From Firmicutes bacterium ADurb.Bin153 (GTDB lineage: Bacteria; Bacillota; DTU025; MWDF01): a DNA stretch of 64,000 bases. The stretch is from contig MWDF01000005.1 in assembly GCA_002070415.1 (NCBI GenBank), positions 1 to 64,000 of the forward strand. The letters are read 5' to 3'. Made by a program: the position numbers and the translations under genes. Of this stretch, positions 6,352 to 15,548 are shown piece by piece (the first letter of the stretch is position 1; every line of letters begins with the position of its first letter). The notes beneath the pieces were generated by a model. The model was not told the DNA's origin. It ran no database searches and worked only from the letters and a program-made list of their open reading frames with translations.

Positions 6352-7035
6352 CTATTCCCGGACCTCGTAGTTCCGGATGCCCTGTATCTTTGACAGTTCA
6401 TGGATCACATCACATACCCGGGTATCCTTAATGACCTTCCTCAATTCAAGGTCAATCATCACTATGCCCGTATCAAGATCGCTGTTAATCTCGCTCTTCA
6501 GTATATTAATCGAATACCTGCCCAACAGAGCGGCAACGTCACCGAGAAGACCCGGCCTGTCGGTAGCCGTGATCTTTAGCATCGAGGATGCCCTAACCGA
6601 AAGCATGCGCTCAACTTTACTGAACTGGCTCAGTACTATGACAACAAGCAATGTCCCTAGCGCCGCATACTGCACAAGGCCCGCACCTACGGATATGCCT
6701 ATCATGCAAGTCGCCCAGAGGCTTGCTGCGGTCGTAAGCCCTTTAATGCTTAGTCCGTCCCTCAATATAGTACCCGCGCCCAGAAAACCGATGCCTGCGA
6801 CCATCTGCCCTACTATCCGGCCCGGATCTCTAAGCCCGCCTTCCCAAGCGCCAAAGCCCCTCATGGAGACTATGGTCAGAAGAGATGCTCCTACACAGAC
6901 AAGCGCATGCGTTCTAAGGCCGGCGGACTTGCCATGAACCTCCCTTTCATACCCTACCAGAGATCCAAACAAGACCGATAGCACCAAAAGGCCCAGGTCT
7001 ATTGCGAACTCTTTCCATGCGACCATTAGGAACAT
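6352..7035 (-). CDS. MgtC/SapB-family membrane protein with C-terminal ACT-like domain
   Basis: Membrane protein related to MgtC, a family that affects Mg2+ homeostasis and ATP synthase in pathogens; its role here is unknown. Residues 1-145 hold about four or five hydrophobic helices with the family motifs GSLVGYERE, GLRTHALVCVGASLLT and AGIGFLGAGTI. Residues about 150-227 form a soluble domain that reads as an ACT fold (ITATDRPGLLGDVAALLGRYSINILK), suggesting ligand sensing. 227 aa. GGGGGG lies before the ATG. Located between plsY and surE. Confidence 0.9.
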   Translation of the reverse strand: MFLMVAWKEFAIDLGLLVLSVLFGSLVGYEREVHGKSAGLRTHALVCVGASLLTIVSMRGFGAWEGGLRDPGRIVGQMVAGIGFLGAGTILRDGLSIKGLTTAASLWATCMIGISVGAGLVQYAALGTLLVVIVLSQFSKVERMLSVRASSMLKITATDRPGLLGDVAALLGRYSINILKSEINSDLDTGIVMIDLELRKVIKDTRVCDVIHELSKIQGIRNYEVRE

Positions 7036-7050
7036 GTAATCCCCCCTGAA

Positions 7051-7662
7051 TCATTTTTTCTTTAACGATGTATCAGGCTTAAGCCTGTATGATATCTTGT
7101 TCTCCTTCCCTGCCAAAAGCCTCTTGATGTTGTCCTTATGTCTGTAGATGGCCATGCAGCAGATAACTACCGTCAGTATCACTATCTCCCAAGGCGCTTT
7201 GAGCACCAATGAGAGAGGGATTAGCAAGAATGCGGAAGTCATCGATGCTAAAGACTTAATCCGCGTCGACAACACGATTATAGCAAAAATGGGCACTATT
7301 AGTAGGAATCGCGGCTCTAGCACAACCAGGGCTCCGAAACTAGTCGCTATGCCCTTACCTCCTTTGAACATCGTATATATAGGCCAGTTGTGGCCTATCA
7401 CCGCTGCCAGGGAGGCACCGCACTGCCAAGCCAGACCCAAGCCAAGCGACCTAGCTATGAGCACGGGCACTATCCCCTTGGAGATATCCAGGATTGCGTT
7501 TACGATGCCGTATCCGACTCCGAGCGCCCTGGTAACATTGGAAGTCCCCGTGTTGCCGGAACCTACTTTCCTAATATCTATACCCAGCACGAGCTTGGTA
7601 ATAACTATGCCAAAGGGTAGAGCTCCGATCAGGTAGCCTATTGCCAATGCCAAAATCCCCAT
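7051..7662 (-). CDS. plsY: Acyl-phosphate:glycerol-3-phosphate acyltransferase PlsY
   Basis: Integral membrane enzyme that transfers an acyl group from acyl-phosphate to the sn-1 position of glycerol 3-phosphate, the first step of phospholipid synthesis. The family loops are present: GSGNTGTSNVTRALG (about 34-48) and GHNWPIYTMFKGGKGIATSFG (about 89-109). Several hydrophobic helices and a basic C-terminal tail. 203 aa. It follows der by 6 bases. PlsC, which does the next acylation, is encoded about 6.5 kb upstream in the same direction. Confidence 0.97.
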   Translation of the reverse strand: MGILALAIGYLIGALPFGIVITKLVLGIDIRKVGSGNTGTSNVTRALGVGYGIVNAILDISKGIVPVLIARSLGLGLAWQCGASLAAVIGHNWPIYTMFKGGKGIATSFGALVVLEPRFLLIVPIFAIIVLSTRIKSLASMTSAFLLIPLSLVLKAPWEIVILTVVICCMAIYRHKDNIKRLLAGKENKISYRLKPDTSLKKK

Positions 7663-7668
7663 GCCCGT

Positions 7669-9000
7669 TCAACTCCTCTTTCTTAGGTGGATGGTCATCG
7701 GTGTACCGGAAAAATCGTATGCATTACGAATAAGATTTTCCAGATACCTGACATAAGAGAAATGGACCAGATCCGGCGAGTTGGTGAACAGCACGAACGT
7801 AGGCGGCTGTACCCTGACTTGCGAAATATAAAGGAGCTTTGGCTGCCTTCCCTTCTCACCGGGCGGCGGGAAGCGAAGGACCGCCTCCTCCAGAAGCTTG
7901 TTCAGCTCGGCGGTGGCAATGCGTCTCCTGTTTGCCTCGAATGCATCCACGATCGCCTTGAGCAATTTATCAAGATGCCTTCCCTGCTTGGCCGATACGA
8001 AGATGATTTTCACGTAGTCCATATAGGAGAGTTTTTCTTTGATCTCCTTGATTTTCTCTTCGTGGTATCCTTCTTCCCTATCCATGGCATCCCATTTATT
8101 GACAGCTATTACGACAGCCTTTCCTGCCTCGTGGGCAAAACCCGCTATCCTTACGTCCTGTTCAGAAACCGTTTCTGTACCGTCGAGTACGATGACGGCG
8201 ACATCGCTTCTTTCTATCGCTGACATGCTCCTTACCACGGAATAGAACTCGACTGACGTATCGATTCTAGGCTTGCGCCTTATGCCGGCCGTATCAATCA
8301 GGACGAACGGCCTGCCATCGATGTCTATATCCATGTCGATTGCATCTCTCGTGGTCCCCGGCAGTTCGCTTACTATGCTTCTTTCGTAGCCGATGTATTT
8401 GTTCACGATGGATGACTTGCCCACGTTGGGCTTGCCTACGAACGCCACCTTGATAGGCGCGCCATCGGCTGCCTCACCATCCTGCTCATTTTCCTTGTAA
8501 CCGATCTCCTTGAGTTTTTCGACTATCGCATCCAACAGCTCAGCTACCCCTGTCCCGTGGGCCGCAGTCACCGGTAACGGCTCCCCAAGCCCTAACGACC
8601 AGAATGAATAGTCCATGTGCCTCGGATCATCCACCTTATTCACACAGAGCACGCAAGGCTTCTTACTGTGCCTGATTATGTTTGCCACATCCTCGTCCTC
8701 TGACATGAGTCCCGTCTTCGCATCCAAGACAAGGACCACGACGGCCGCCTGCTCAACGGCAATTTCCGCCTGGTCGCGCACCTTTTCGTTCAAAGGGTCG
8801 TGTTTTCCGGTGGTTATGCCGCCTGTGTCAATGATTACGAAATCCATCCCCTGCCACTTGGTATCGGCATATATCCTGTCCCTAGTGACGCCGGGCTGGC
8901 TTTCCACGATGGATACCCTGCTCCTGATTATCCTGTTAAAAAGGGCGGATTTACCCACGTTGGGCCTGCCCACTATAGCCACCATCGGTCTTGTAGTCAT
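7669..9000 (-). CDS. der: Ribosome biogenesis GTPase Der (EngA)
   Basis: Double GTPase needed for 50S subunit maturation. G-domain 1 starts with GRPNVGKS (about 11-18) and DTGG; G-domain 2 repeats GKPNVGKS and DTAG with NKWD; the C-terminal KH-like domain ends in IRNAYDFSGTPMTIHLRKRS. 443 aa, normal. I start at ATG 9000 (MTTRPMVAIVGRPN), with AGGAAGG about 9 nt upstream; the open frame extends 17 codons further, into the end of the DUF512 gene, without homology. One base separates it from the DUF512 stop. Confidence 0.98.
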   Translation of the reverse strand: MTTRPMVAIVGRPNVGKSALFNRIIRSRVSIVESQPGVTRDRIYADTKWQGMDFVIIDTGGITTGKHDPLNEKVRDQAEIAVEQAAVVVLVLDAKTGLMSEDEDVANIIRHSKKPCVLCVNKVDDPRHMDYSFWSLGLGEPLPVTAAHGTGVAELLDAIVEKLKEIGYKENEQDGEAADGAPIKVAFVGKPNVGKSSIVNKYIGYERSIVSELPGTTRDAIDMDIDIDGRPFVLIDTAGIRRKPRIDTSVEFYSVVRSMSAIERSDVAVIVLDGTETVSEQDVRIAGFAHEAGKAVVIAVNKWDAMDREEGYHEEKIKEIKEKLSYMDYVKIIFVSAKQGRHLDKLLKAIVDAFEANRRRIATAELNKLLEEAVLRFPPPGEKGRQPKLLYISQVRVQPPTFVLFTNSPDLVHFSYVRYLENLIRNAYDFSGTPMTIHLRKRS

Positions 9001-9001
9001 C

Positions 9002-10339
9002 CTATACCGCCTTCCTATGCATGCCGGCCGCCTCAAGCAGGCCTGATGCATCAGTGCTGACCACTCGGAGTTCCATATCGCAGCGTCTTGCTACTTCTGC
9101 CACCTTCATGCCGTCAAGGAACACATCCTCCCCGTCCCTCAGCATGACATCCGGTATGACAAGCCTTCCCCCTGCCGTAGGACGGCCATCCATCCGCTCT
9201 ACAGCGGTTATGATATCGCTTCCTACGACAAGTCCAGTTACTGTCACTCCGCCTCCGAAGTAGATGCTTGGTACAGAAATCAAGTCAGTCTTCGATCCCG
9301 AAAGCACTTCAATCTTATCCAGCAAAGGGCCTATGACCCTAGCTCCGTCTGTTCCGGTCACCAAGCATGTGTTGCTGGCCTGCGGATCGCTAACCCAAGT
9401 ACCTTCGGAAAGCAATGATTCGACATCGCCGGAAAGAGACCTTGCCAGACCTATCCCATTCTCAAGCTGGACGTATCCCTCATAGGACTTATCATCGGGG
9501 AAATTCCGCCCGGCTACCAGGTAGTACTCATCCGATGCCCAGACTAACCTGGTCCCGAAATGCGAAAGGAAACTGGACTGCAGATCGCCTATCATATCCA
9601 GGGTATCCTTCGCCTCGGTTTCGTTCACGGACCGGATCTGTTCGTTTATCCGCCTATGCCTCGTCAACCCTACCGGCACAACACCTATCGACAGCAAGCC
9701 GGGACGTAGTGTCGAGAGCTCCTCGACGCTCCTTTTTAAAACGGCCCCGTCATTCATACCGGGTACTACGACTATCTGGGTGTGCATCTCTATGCCGTTA
9801 TCCTTCAGATAGCCCAGCACTTCCATGATCGGCCTTGTCGATTTCCTGCCGAGCAGGCTGTTTCGTATCACAGGATCAGTCGCATGCACCGATATGTAGA
9901 GCGGGGACATCCTGAATTCGACTATCCTGTCCAGCGTCCTCTTGGAGCAATTCGTAAGGGTGACGAAATTGCCCTGCAGGAAGGAAAGCCTGTAATCGTC
10001 ATCCTTTATGCATAGGCTGTCCCTTACGCCGTCCGGCAGCTGGTCTACGAAGCAGAATACGCACCTGTTGGCGCACTCCCTTATGCCGTCGAACAGTATG
10101 TCCTCGAACTCAACCCCGAGGTCTGCCATCTCGTCGCGGTAGACACACAGTTCCAGCTCCTTGCCTTCGCGCTCCGCATAAACAGTGAAGGAGTAGTCGG
10201 AAGTAAGGAGGCGCCAGTCGATTATGTCGACCATCTCGTAACCGTCGACTCCCAATATGGTATCCCCGGCCATGAGCCCGGCTTTCGCTGCGGGAGAACC
10301 CACGGCGACATTCTTCACTTTTGCCACAGTCTTTACCAA
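9002..10339 (-). CDS. DUF512 family protein: PDZ domain plus radical-SAM-like Fe-S core
   Basis: Putative Fe-S oxidoreductase of unknown reaction, frequently found beside der. An N-terminal PDZ-like segment (about 5-60, AVGSPAAKAGLMAGDTILGVDG) precedes a CANRCVFCF cluster motif (Cx3Cx2C) and a TIM-barrel-like region (LQGNFVTLTN, SVHATDP, PGMNDG), then the DUF512 C-terminal half. Start choice: AGGTGG lies 7 nt before a TTG at 10339 but only 1 nt before the GTG at 10345, so I prefer the TTG (445 aa). A strong terminator (10357-10396) sits directly before this ribosome-binding site. Confidence 0.9.
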   Translation of the reverse strand: MVKTVAKVKNVAVGSPAAKAGLMAGDTILGVDGYEMVDIIDWRLLTSDYSFTVYAEREGKELELCVYRDEMADLGVEFEDILFDGIRECANRCVFCFVDQLPDGVRDSLCIKDDDYRLSFLQGNFVTLTNCSKRTLDRIVEFRMSPLYISVHATDPVIRNSLLGRKSTRPIMEVLGYLKDNGIEMHTQIVVVPGMNDGAVLKRSVEELSTLRPGLLSIGVVPVGLTRHRRINEQIRSVNETEAKDTLDMIGDLQSSFLSHFGTRLVWASDEYYLVAGRNFPDDKSYEGYVQLENGIGLARSLSGDVESLLSEGTWVSDPQASNTCLVTGTDGARVIGPLLDKIEVLSGSKTDLISVPSIYFGGGVTVTGLVVGSDIITAVERMDGRPTAGGRLVIPDVMLRDGEDVFLDGMKVAEVARRCDMELRVVSTDASGLLEAAGMHRKAV

Positions 10340-10356
10340 TTCCACCCCACCTAATT

Positions 10357-10396
10357 AAAAAACGGAGAAAAGCCCCTCCAAGAAGGCTTTTCTCCG
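10357..10396 (-). terminator. Intrinsic terminator between prsA and the DUF512 gene
   Basis: A 12-bp perfect stem CGGAGAAAAGCC / GGCTTTTCTCCG (10363-10374 with 10385-10396), followed on the minus strand by TTTTTTAATTA. The last T of the tract is only a few bases from the DUF512 Shine-Dalgarno, so DUF512 expression needs read-through or a promoter hidden in the hairpin. Confidence 0.93.
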
Positions 10397-10412
10397 CAAA
10401 GAGGGCTCGACT

Positions 10413-11315
10413 TTACTCGTGTGTGACGTTCAGCGATTCGTACTTGCTGTCGGTCACGGTAACAGTCGATTTATCCTTGACCTCGAGCAGCAGCGTGTCT
10501 ATGTTCTTCGCCTGCTCGCCCTTGATCTTCTCCACTACCAGGTCGTGCGCTTCCTCTAGAGTGGGCATCTTCTCGGCCTTCTTGTCGGTGCAAAGGATCA
10601 CATGGAAGCCGTATTCGGTCTCGACTATGGGCGAAAGCTGGCCGACGTTAAGCTTGAACGCGGCGGTCTCGAAAGCCTCTGTCATAGCGCCCGAACCGAA
10701 GAAGCCGAGGTCTCCGCCGTTAGCAGCGGTTCCGGTGTCGATCGACTTCGCCTTGGCAAGCTCCACGAAATCTGCGCCCTTCTTGAGCTCGTTGAGGACC
10801 TCCTGGGCTTCTTCCTTGGTCCTGACCAGTATATGGCTCGCCCTTACCTGGGCGGGTTCGAGGTAGTAATCGGGATTGGCCTTGTAATCGGCCGCTATCT
10901 GGTCCTCGGTGACCACTATGTCCTTAGTCGATATCTCATAGGCAAGGAGGTTCTGCTGTAAAGTCATACGCAGGCTATCCTCGGTCATGCCATACATGCT
11001 AAGCACATATTCATACTGGTCGCCCAGGTTGGTCTTGACCTTTGCCAGCTCCTCATCCACGCGCTCCTGCGTGATGGAAACGCCAGCCTTCTTGGCTTCC
11101 TGGGCCAGAAGGGTCTCGTTGATCATCTCCTGGAGTATCTGTGCGCCAGCCTGGCTCTCAAGCTTGTCAAGGAAGGCCTTCCTGGTTATCCTCTCTCCGT
11201 TGACCATCGCTACGGCGGTCTTTCTGCTGAAAATGACCCACGCCGATGCGGCGATTACTACTACCGCAACTACCGAGGCCAACAAGATATAGGATTTCTT
11301 AACTCGATTGTCCAT
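10413..11315 (-). CDS. prsA: Membrane-anchored peptidyl-prolyl isomerase, PrsA/SurA type (parvulin)
   Basis: Extracytoplasmic foldase for exported proteins. An uncleaved N-terminal membrane anchor (about 9-29, ILLASVVAVVVIAASAWVIF) is followed by a SurA-like N-terminal domain and a parvulin domain (about 155-250, with RASHILVRTKEEA, GGDLGFFGSGAM and ETEYGFHVI). There is no lipobox cysteine, so unlike B. subtilis PrsA it seems to be a transmembrane rather than a lipid-anchored protein. 300 aa. Followed by a strong terminator. A TATAAT lies upstream at 11361-11366. Confidence 0.93.
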   Translation of the reverse strand: MDNRVKKSYILLASVVAVVVIAASAWVIFSRKTAVAMVNGERITRKAFLDKLESQAGAQILQEMINETLLAQEAKKAGVSITQERVDEELAKVKTNLGDQYEYVLSMYGMTEDSLRMTLQQNLLAYEISTKDIVVTEDQIAADYKANPDYYLEPAQVRASHILVRTKEEAQEVLNELKKGADFVELAKAKSIDTGTAANGGDLGFFGSGAMTEAFETAAFKLNVGQLSPIVETEYGFHVILCTDKKAEKMPTLEEAHDLVVEKIKGEQAKNIDTLLLEVKDKSTVTVTDSKYESLNVTHE

Positions 11316-11360
11316 AGGTCAAGCCCCTTTCACTACCACATGTACTGGATAAACATAGAT

Positions 11361-11389
11361 ATTATACTTTATCGGCGGTGATAAGTATA
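11361..11389 (-). promoter_or_regulatory. Possible prsA promoter
   Basis: A perfect -10 TATAAT (11361-11366) lies in the ispH-rpsA/prsA gap, 17 bp from a poor -35 (TATACT, 11384-11389). The -10 alone is convincing; read-through from ispH-rpsA is also possible, as I see no terminator in the gap. Confidence 0.35.
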
Positions 11390-11391
11390 CT

Positions 11392-13431
11392 TTAGCGCTT
11401 GCCGCTCTGCTGCTTTATCCTTATCCTGTCGGCAATCGTGATCTTAAAGTCTTCTTCGGAGGACTTCATATAATCTTCGTACTTCTCCCTCTCAGCCCTG
11501 TCAGCCGCTTCCTTTATCGACAGGCTGATCCTTCCATTCTCGTGGTTCACCGAAAGCACCTTTACCTTGACTTCCTGGCCCACCGAGAGTACGTCTTCAG
11601 GAGACTGGACACGGCTGTCGGAGATCTGGGAGACGTGCACGAGCCCCTCAGCGCCGCCCTCAAGCCTTATGAAAGCGCCGAAGCTCATTAGTTTGACCAC
11701 CGTCCCCGAGTATATTCCGCCTTCATCGAGGTCCACCGCCATAGTCTTAAAACGAGGTTTCTCGGCAAGCTGTTTCATGCTGAGAGAAATCTTTCCCCTG
11801 GCATCGTCTATCGCTATGACTTTGATCTCAACGTTCATGCCTTCGTTGAGGACCTCGGACGGGTTCCCGACCCTCTGCCAGGATATCTCGGATACGTGCA
11901 ATAGGCCGTCTACTCCGGGGAACAGGTTGATGAAGGCGCCGAACGGCATGATCTTCCTGACTACGCCCTGCAAGACCGAGCCGACTTGCACCTTGGAGAA
12001 GTTCTCCTCCCTCTGTCTGGCCGCTTCTTCCTCAAGGAGCGCCCTTGCGGATACGACCGCGCCCTTCCTGTTCTCCTCGAGCTCGACTACCTTAACCCGT
12101 ACTTTCGTACCCACTATCGTGCTTAGGTCCTCGATGCGCTTCCCGATCTGGGAAGCGGGCATGAAAGCCCGTAATCCGAGGTCGACCACTACGCCGGCCT
12201 TGACCGCCTCAACTATGACACCTTCCAGAGGGCTTCCGGATTCGAATGCGCCCTTCGCCCTCTCCCACGAAGTGATGGCGTCCGCCTTCACCTTAGACGC
12301 GTATTGCACGTCCTTCTGTGCGTCAAAGTCCTCCAACGCAACCGTGATCTCATCCCCGGGCTGGAACAACTGCCCCGGCAGTACAGACTTAGAGAAGGTA
12401 AGCTGGTCCTTGGGTACATGAACATCCGCTCCTTGCCCTACGTCCGCCAGCACCTCGTCATCTGTGACAAGAGTCACTTTGCCCGTGACTACCTGCAGCT
12501 CCTTCTTGACGGGCGCTGCCTCCTTCTTTTCGGGATAGAGCTGCTCCAGCTCTGCCATTGTCATTTCCTTCTCCGCGCCTAGATCTGCCATCGCCTTGAC
12601 TACCTCCTTGATAATGCCATCTGGGGTCGATGCCCCCGCTGTGATGCCCAACTTATCGTAACCTGCATCTTTGATGCCCTTGACATCCAGCTCAGACAAG
12701 TTTGCAACCCTGTAAGTAGGCTTGCCGGAAGCTCCCGCTATCTCTTCGAGCCTCCTGGTGTTCGCGCTCTTCGGTCCTCCGATTACGATCATCGCGTCCA
12801 CCTTGCAGGAAAGGCGCCTGGTTTCCTCCTGGCGCTCCTTCGTGGCAGGGCAGACGGTGTTCTTATAGATAACGTCATGACCGGCCGCTCTAAGGGCTTC
12901 GAATACACCGATTACGAATTCCGCCACTTGCGTCGTCTGAGCAAGGACCAAAAACCTCTCACCGCGCCTGGACGCTGCTCCCTTCAGAATCTCCTCTTGG
13001 TCATCCGATATTATCGGATCCCTCAGGTAGGAAGCCACTCCCGATATCTCGGGATGTCTCCTGTCTCCTACTATGACGACGGTCCCGCCTCCGGCCTCCC
13101 AGTCGACCGCCTTTTTCTTGAGGCGGTTCACGTGAGGGCATGTGGCGTCCACTACCCTGAGCCCCATGGACGCGGCCTCTTTCAGCACTCCGGATGACGT
13201 CCCGTGCGACGGGACGACTATGTCCCTGCCGGCCGTTTCCGACAATTCGCTTACGGAGGGAAGGCCTTGCCTTTCGAGGCTCCTTATCATGTCGTCGTTG
13301 TGTATCAAGGGCCCCAGAGTGGCACAGCCCCGCCCCTCGGCTTCCGCCTTGCCGACTGCGTCGACGGCGATATCCACGGCCCGCCTTACTCCGGCGCAGA
13401 AACCGGCCGATTCCGCCAGTATTACTTTCAC
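11392..13431 (-). CDS. ispH-rpsA: Fused HMBPP reductase (IspH) and ribosomal protein S1
   Basis: The N-terminal part (about 1-285) is IspH, which makes IPP/DMAPP from HMBPP in the last MEP-pathway step: 4Fe-4S ligands C12, C98 and C194 and active-site H44, H76 and H126 are all present. After a linker, about 318-660 hold four S1 RNA-binding repeats; the last two are canonical ([14 protein letters not shown]) and the first is divergent. 679 aa. The fusion is typical of Clostridia. The GTG start overlaps the talC stop by one base (TAGTG) with no strong ribosome-binding site, implying coupling. dxr and ispG of the same pathway are also in the window. Confidence 0.96.
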   Translation of the reverse strand: MKVILAESAGFCAGVRRAVDIAVDAVGKAEAEGRGCATLGPLIHNDDMIRSLERQGLPSVSELSETAGRDIVVPSHGTSSGVLKEAASMGLRVVDATCPHVNRLKKKAVDWEAGGGTVVIVGDRRHPEISGVASYLRDPIISDDQEEILKGAASRRGERFLVLAQTTQVAEFVIGVFEALRAAGHDVIYKNTVCPATKERQEETRRLSCKVDAMIVIGGPKSANTRRLEEIAGASGKPTYRVANLSELDVKGIKDAGYDKLGITAGASTPDGIIKEVVKAMADLGAEKEMTMAELEQLYPEKKEAAPVKKELQVVTGKVTLVTDDEVLADVGQGADVHVPKDQLTFSKSVLPGQLFQPGDEITVALEDFDAQKDVQYASKVKADAITSWERAKGAFESGSPLEGVIVEAVKAGVVVDLGLRAFMPASQIGKRIEDLSTIVGTKVRVKVVELEENRKGAVVSARALLEEEAARQREENFSKVQVGSVLQGVVRKIMPFGAFINLFPGVDGLLHVSEISWQRVGNPSEVLNEGMNVEIKVIAIDDARGKISLSMKQLAEKPRFKTMAVDLDEGGIYSGTVVKLMSFGAFIRLEGGAEGLVHVSQISDSRVQSPEDVLSVGQEVKVKVLSVNHENGRISLSIKEAADRAEREKYEDYMKSSEEDFKITIADRIRIKQQSGKR

Positions 13432-14078
13432 TACTTATCAGATACCTTCTTCCAATCTTCCATGAACTTCTCTATACCGGCCGTCGTAAGGGGATGCTCC
13501 ACCATCTCCATAAGCACCCTGTAAGGCACCGTTGCTATGTGTGCTCCGGCAATTGCGCACTGGGTCACCTGCTCGGTATTCCTTATGGAAGCCGCGATAA
13601 TCTCGGTGTCCATGTCGTTGGTGTCGAAAATCATCCTTATGTTCCTAGTGATGCCTATGGCGTCGACGCCCCTGTCTACCAGCCTTCCGATGAATATGCT
13701 CACATAAGTCGCCCCCGCCCTGGCTGCCAGGAGCGCTTGGTTCTCGTTGAATATCAGGGTGGCGTTCGTCTTTATTCCCAGCTCGGCAAGGCGCTTGATG
13801 GCCTTCAGGCCCTCTGTGGTCATCGGTACTTTTACCACCATGTTGGGGGCCATGGCCGCGATCTCCTTGCCCTCCTTGACCATCCCTTCGGCATCCAGCA
13901 AGACTGCCTCGTAGCTGACCGGCCCATCCACCCTGTCGGCTATCTTGGCTGCCATCTCCCTCGGATTATGGCCTTCGCGGGACAAAAGGGTGGGATTCGT
14001 AGTCACACCGCAGATTATCCCCATGTTATCGGTCTTGACTATCTCATCGAGATTTGCGGTGTCAATGAACAGCTTCAT
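13431..14078 (-). CDS. Fructose-6-phosphate aldolase / TalC-type transaldolase
   Basis: Small class I aldolase of the transaldolase family acting on fructose 6-phosphate or sedoheptulose 7-phosphate. [26 protein letters not shown], the Schiff-base lysine in MVVKVPMT (about K83) and [28 protein letters not shown] are diagnostic. 215 aa, matching the FSA/TalC subfamily. Transaldolase and aldolase activities cannot be separated by eye. AGGAGG lies 7 nt before the ATG. It overlaps plsC by 17 bases and ispH-rpsA by 1. Confidence 0.93.
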   Translation of the reverse strand: MKLFIDTANLDEIVKTDNMGIICGVTTNPTLLSREGHNPREMAAKIADRVDGPVSYEAVLLDAEGMVKEGKEIAAMAPNMVVKVPMTTEGLKAIKRLAELGIKTNATLIFNENQALLAARAGATYVSIFIGRLVDRGVDAIGITRNIRMIFDTNDMDTEIIAASIRNTEQVTQCAIAGAHIATVPYRVLMEMVEHPLTTAGIEKFMEDWKKVSDK

Positions 14079-14706
14079 CCTGGGCCTCCTTATCTTCGTC
14101 CAGCATGGACTGTATGTTGGCTTTCACCTGATCCGACAGCTCTTGGGATCTAGTCCTTAGAGTCTCGATATCATGCTGGTCAACTTTCTCGACCTTTATC
14201 GGATCCCCGAAAACGGACTTGAACGGGACAAGATGGATCCTCTTCGTTCCCTTCATGTATGCCTGATAGGTACCAAACAGCGCCACGGGCACCATAGTCG
14301 CACCGGTCACCAATGCGAGGTATGCGGCCCCGGACTTGAAGGTCCCCATCTTTCCGTCGAGAGTCCTCGTTCCTTCCGGGAAAACACAAAGTCCCTTACC
14401 CTCGTTGAGCAGCTTAATGGAATGGTTCATCGCGGCCCTGTCAGCGCCGTTGCGCTTGACCGGGAACGTATTCACCAGGTTAAGCAGGAACGCCAGAACG
14501 GGGTTCTTGAACAGCTCCGCTTTGCCCATGTAGAAGAGCGGTCGTTTGACGTTCCATGCGATCAATCCAGGGTCTATGAAGCTTCCGTGGTTGGCCACAA
14601 CTATCACAGGGCCCGTTGAAGGCACCTTGTACGCCCCGAAACAGCGGAAACGGTGGAAGATGCGTATGTATACCCAGATGAAGAACGCCAATGGCCTGTT
14701 AAGCAT
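14062..14706 (-). CDS. plsC: 1-acyl-sn-glycerol-3-phosphate acyltransferase PlsC
   Basis: Membrane-associated enzyme that acylates lysophosphatidic acid to phosphatidic acid. The catalytic HX4D is at NHGSFID (about 38-44) and the substrate motif FPEGTRT at about 116-122; residues 5-17 are a hydrophobic anchor. 214 aa. GGAGGT precedes the ATG. It overlaps cmk by 8 bases and talC by 17. cmk-plsC-ispH/rpsA is a familiar clostridial order, here with talC inserted. Confidence 0.95.
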   Translation of the reverse strand: MLNRPLAFFIWVYIRIFHRFRCFGAYKVPSTGPVIVVANHGSFIDPGLIAWNVKRPLFYMGKAELFKNPVLAFLLNLVNTFPVKRNGADRAAMNHSIKLLNEGKGLCVFPEGTRTLDGKMGTFKSGAAYLALVTGATMVPVALFGTYQAYMKGTKRIHLVPFKSVFGDPIKVEKVDQHDIETLRTRSQELSDQVKANIQSMLDEDKEAQDEAVH

Positions 14707-15385
14707 CCCCGAGACCTCCAGCCTTAATGCAGAAGCGTGATATTATCTCATCTACGACCTGCTGGGGCGACATATTCGTCGAATCTATGATCAGAGCTCC
14801 TTCAGCCGGCCTCAATGGATCGACCTCGCGGCTGCTGTCGCGCCTGTCCCTCTCCTTGAGGTCATTCAAGACTTCTTCGTAGCCGATGCCGTCACCCTTG
14901 AAATCAAGTAGCCGCCTTCTTGCCCTTTCCTCGACCGTGGCGTCCAGGTATATCTTCCTTTCGGATTCCTTCAGGACTACCGTGCCGATGTCCCGCCCGT
15001 CCATTATGACGTCGTTGTCCGCGGCTATACCCCTTTGCAGCGAGACCATGAGCTTCCTGACGGCCGCATGGATCGCCACGGGAGAAGACGCCCTCCCCAC
15101 CTCAGGCGATTTGAGAAGGCCCGTTACATCCTCTTCGCCGCAAAGGATCCTGAAGCCGCCCCTGCCGTCGGGAACGGCGCTTATCTTCGAATCTAGGGCG
15201 CACTTGAGGACACCGTCGGCCTCATAAGGGTCTATTTTGGCCCTAAGAACACATAAAGCTATAGCCCTGTACATCTCCCCCGTGCTCAAGTAGGGAAGGC
15301 CAGTGGCCGCCGAGAGCATCTTCGCTATTGTGCTCTTGCCGGATCCGGCGGGTCCGTCAATGGCGATAGAGGTTCTAAGAGGCAT
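14699..15385 (-). CDS. cmk: Cytidylate kinase
   Basis: Phosphorylates CMP and dCMP with ATP. The P-loop GPAGSGKST (about 10-18), the CMP-binding ISTGEMYRAIAL-like segment (here YLSTGEMYRAIAL), DGRDIGTVV and the lid ARRRLLDF are clear. I start at ATG 15385 (MPLRTSIAIDGPAG), with GAAGGA at 8 nt; the open frame runs 19 codons further without homology. 228 aa, normal. Separated from the pilin genes by a terminator at 15444-15476. I see no clear promoter in the remaining gap. Confidence 0.97.
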   Translation of the reverse strand: MPLRTSIAIDGPAGSGKSTIAKMLSAATGLPYLSTGEMYRAIALCVLRAKIDPYEADGVLKCALDSKISAVPDGRGGFRILCGEEDVTGLLKSPEVGRASSPVAIHAAVRKLMVSLQRGIAADNDVIMDGRDIGTVVLKESERKIYLDATVEERARRRLLDFKGDGIGYEEVLNDLKERDRRDSSREVDPLRPAEGALIIDSTNMSPQQVVDEIISRFCIKAGGLGDA

Positions 15386-15443
15386 CCAATAATCCTTCAC
15401 AGTTGAATAGCTATAAGGATAAAATACCATAAAAACGCCCAAT

Positions 15444-15476
15444 CAACAAATGAGGCCGGGTAATTTCCCCGACCTC
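15444..15476 (-). terminator. Terminator of the pilin-like gene group
   Basis: A 9-bp stem (15452-15460 with 15468-15476) with one G-U pair on the minus RNA, followed by ATTTGTTGATT. A second 7-bp hairpin, CAGCAGC/GCTGCTG (15477-15483 with 15499-15505), lies between it and the gene. Confidence 0.75.
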
Positions 15477-15548
15477 CAGCAGCGTATTCTTATTCGAAGC
15501 TGCTGTAGTTGCAGTTTCATACAATGCTAAGCATAGAATCCTGACGCC

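Noticed and set aside
9001-9051. Longer N-terminus for Der
   Set aside because: The 17 extra codons lie within the end of the DUF512 gene, lack homology, and the ATG at 9000 has a suitable ribosome-binding site.
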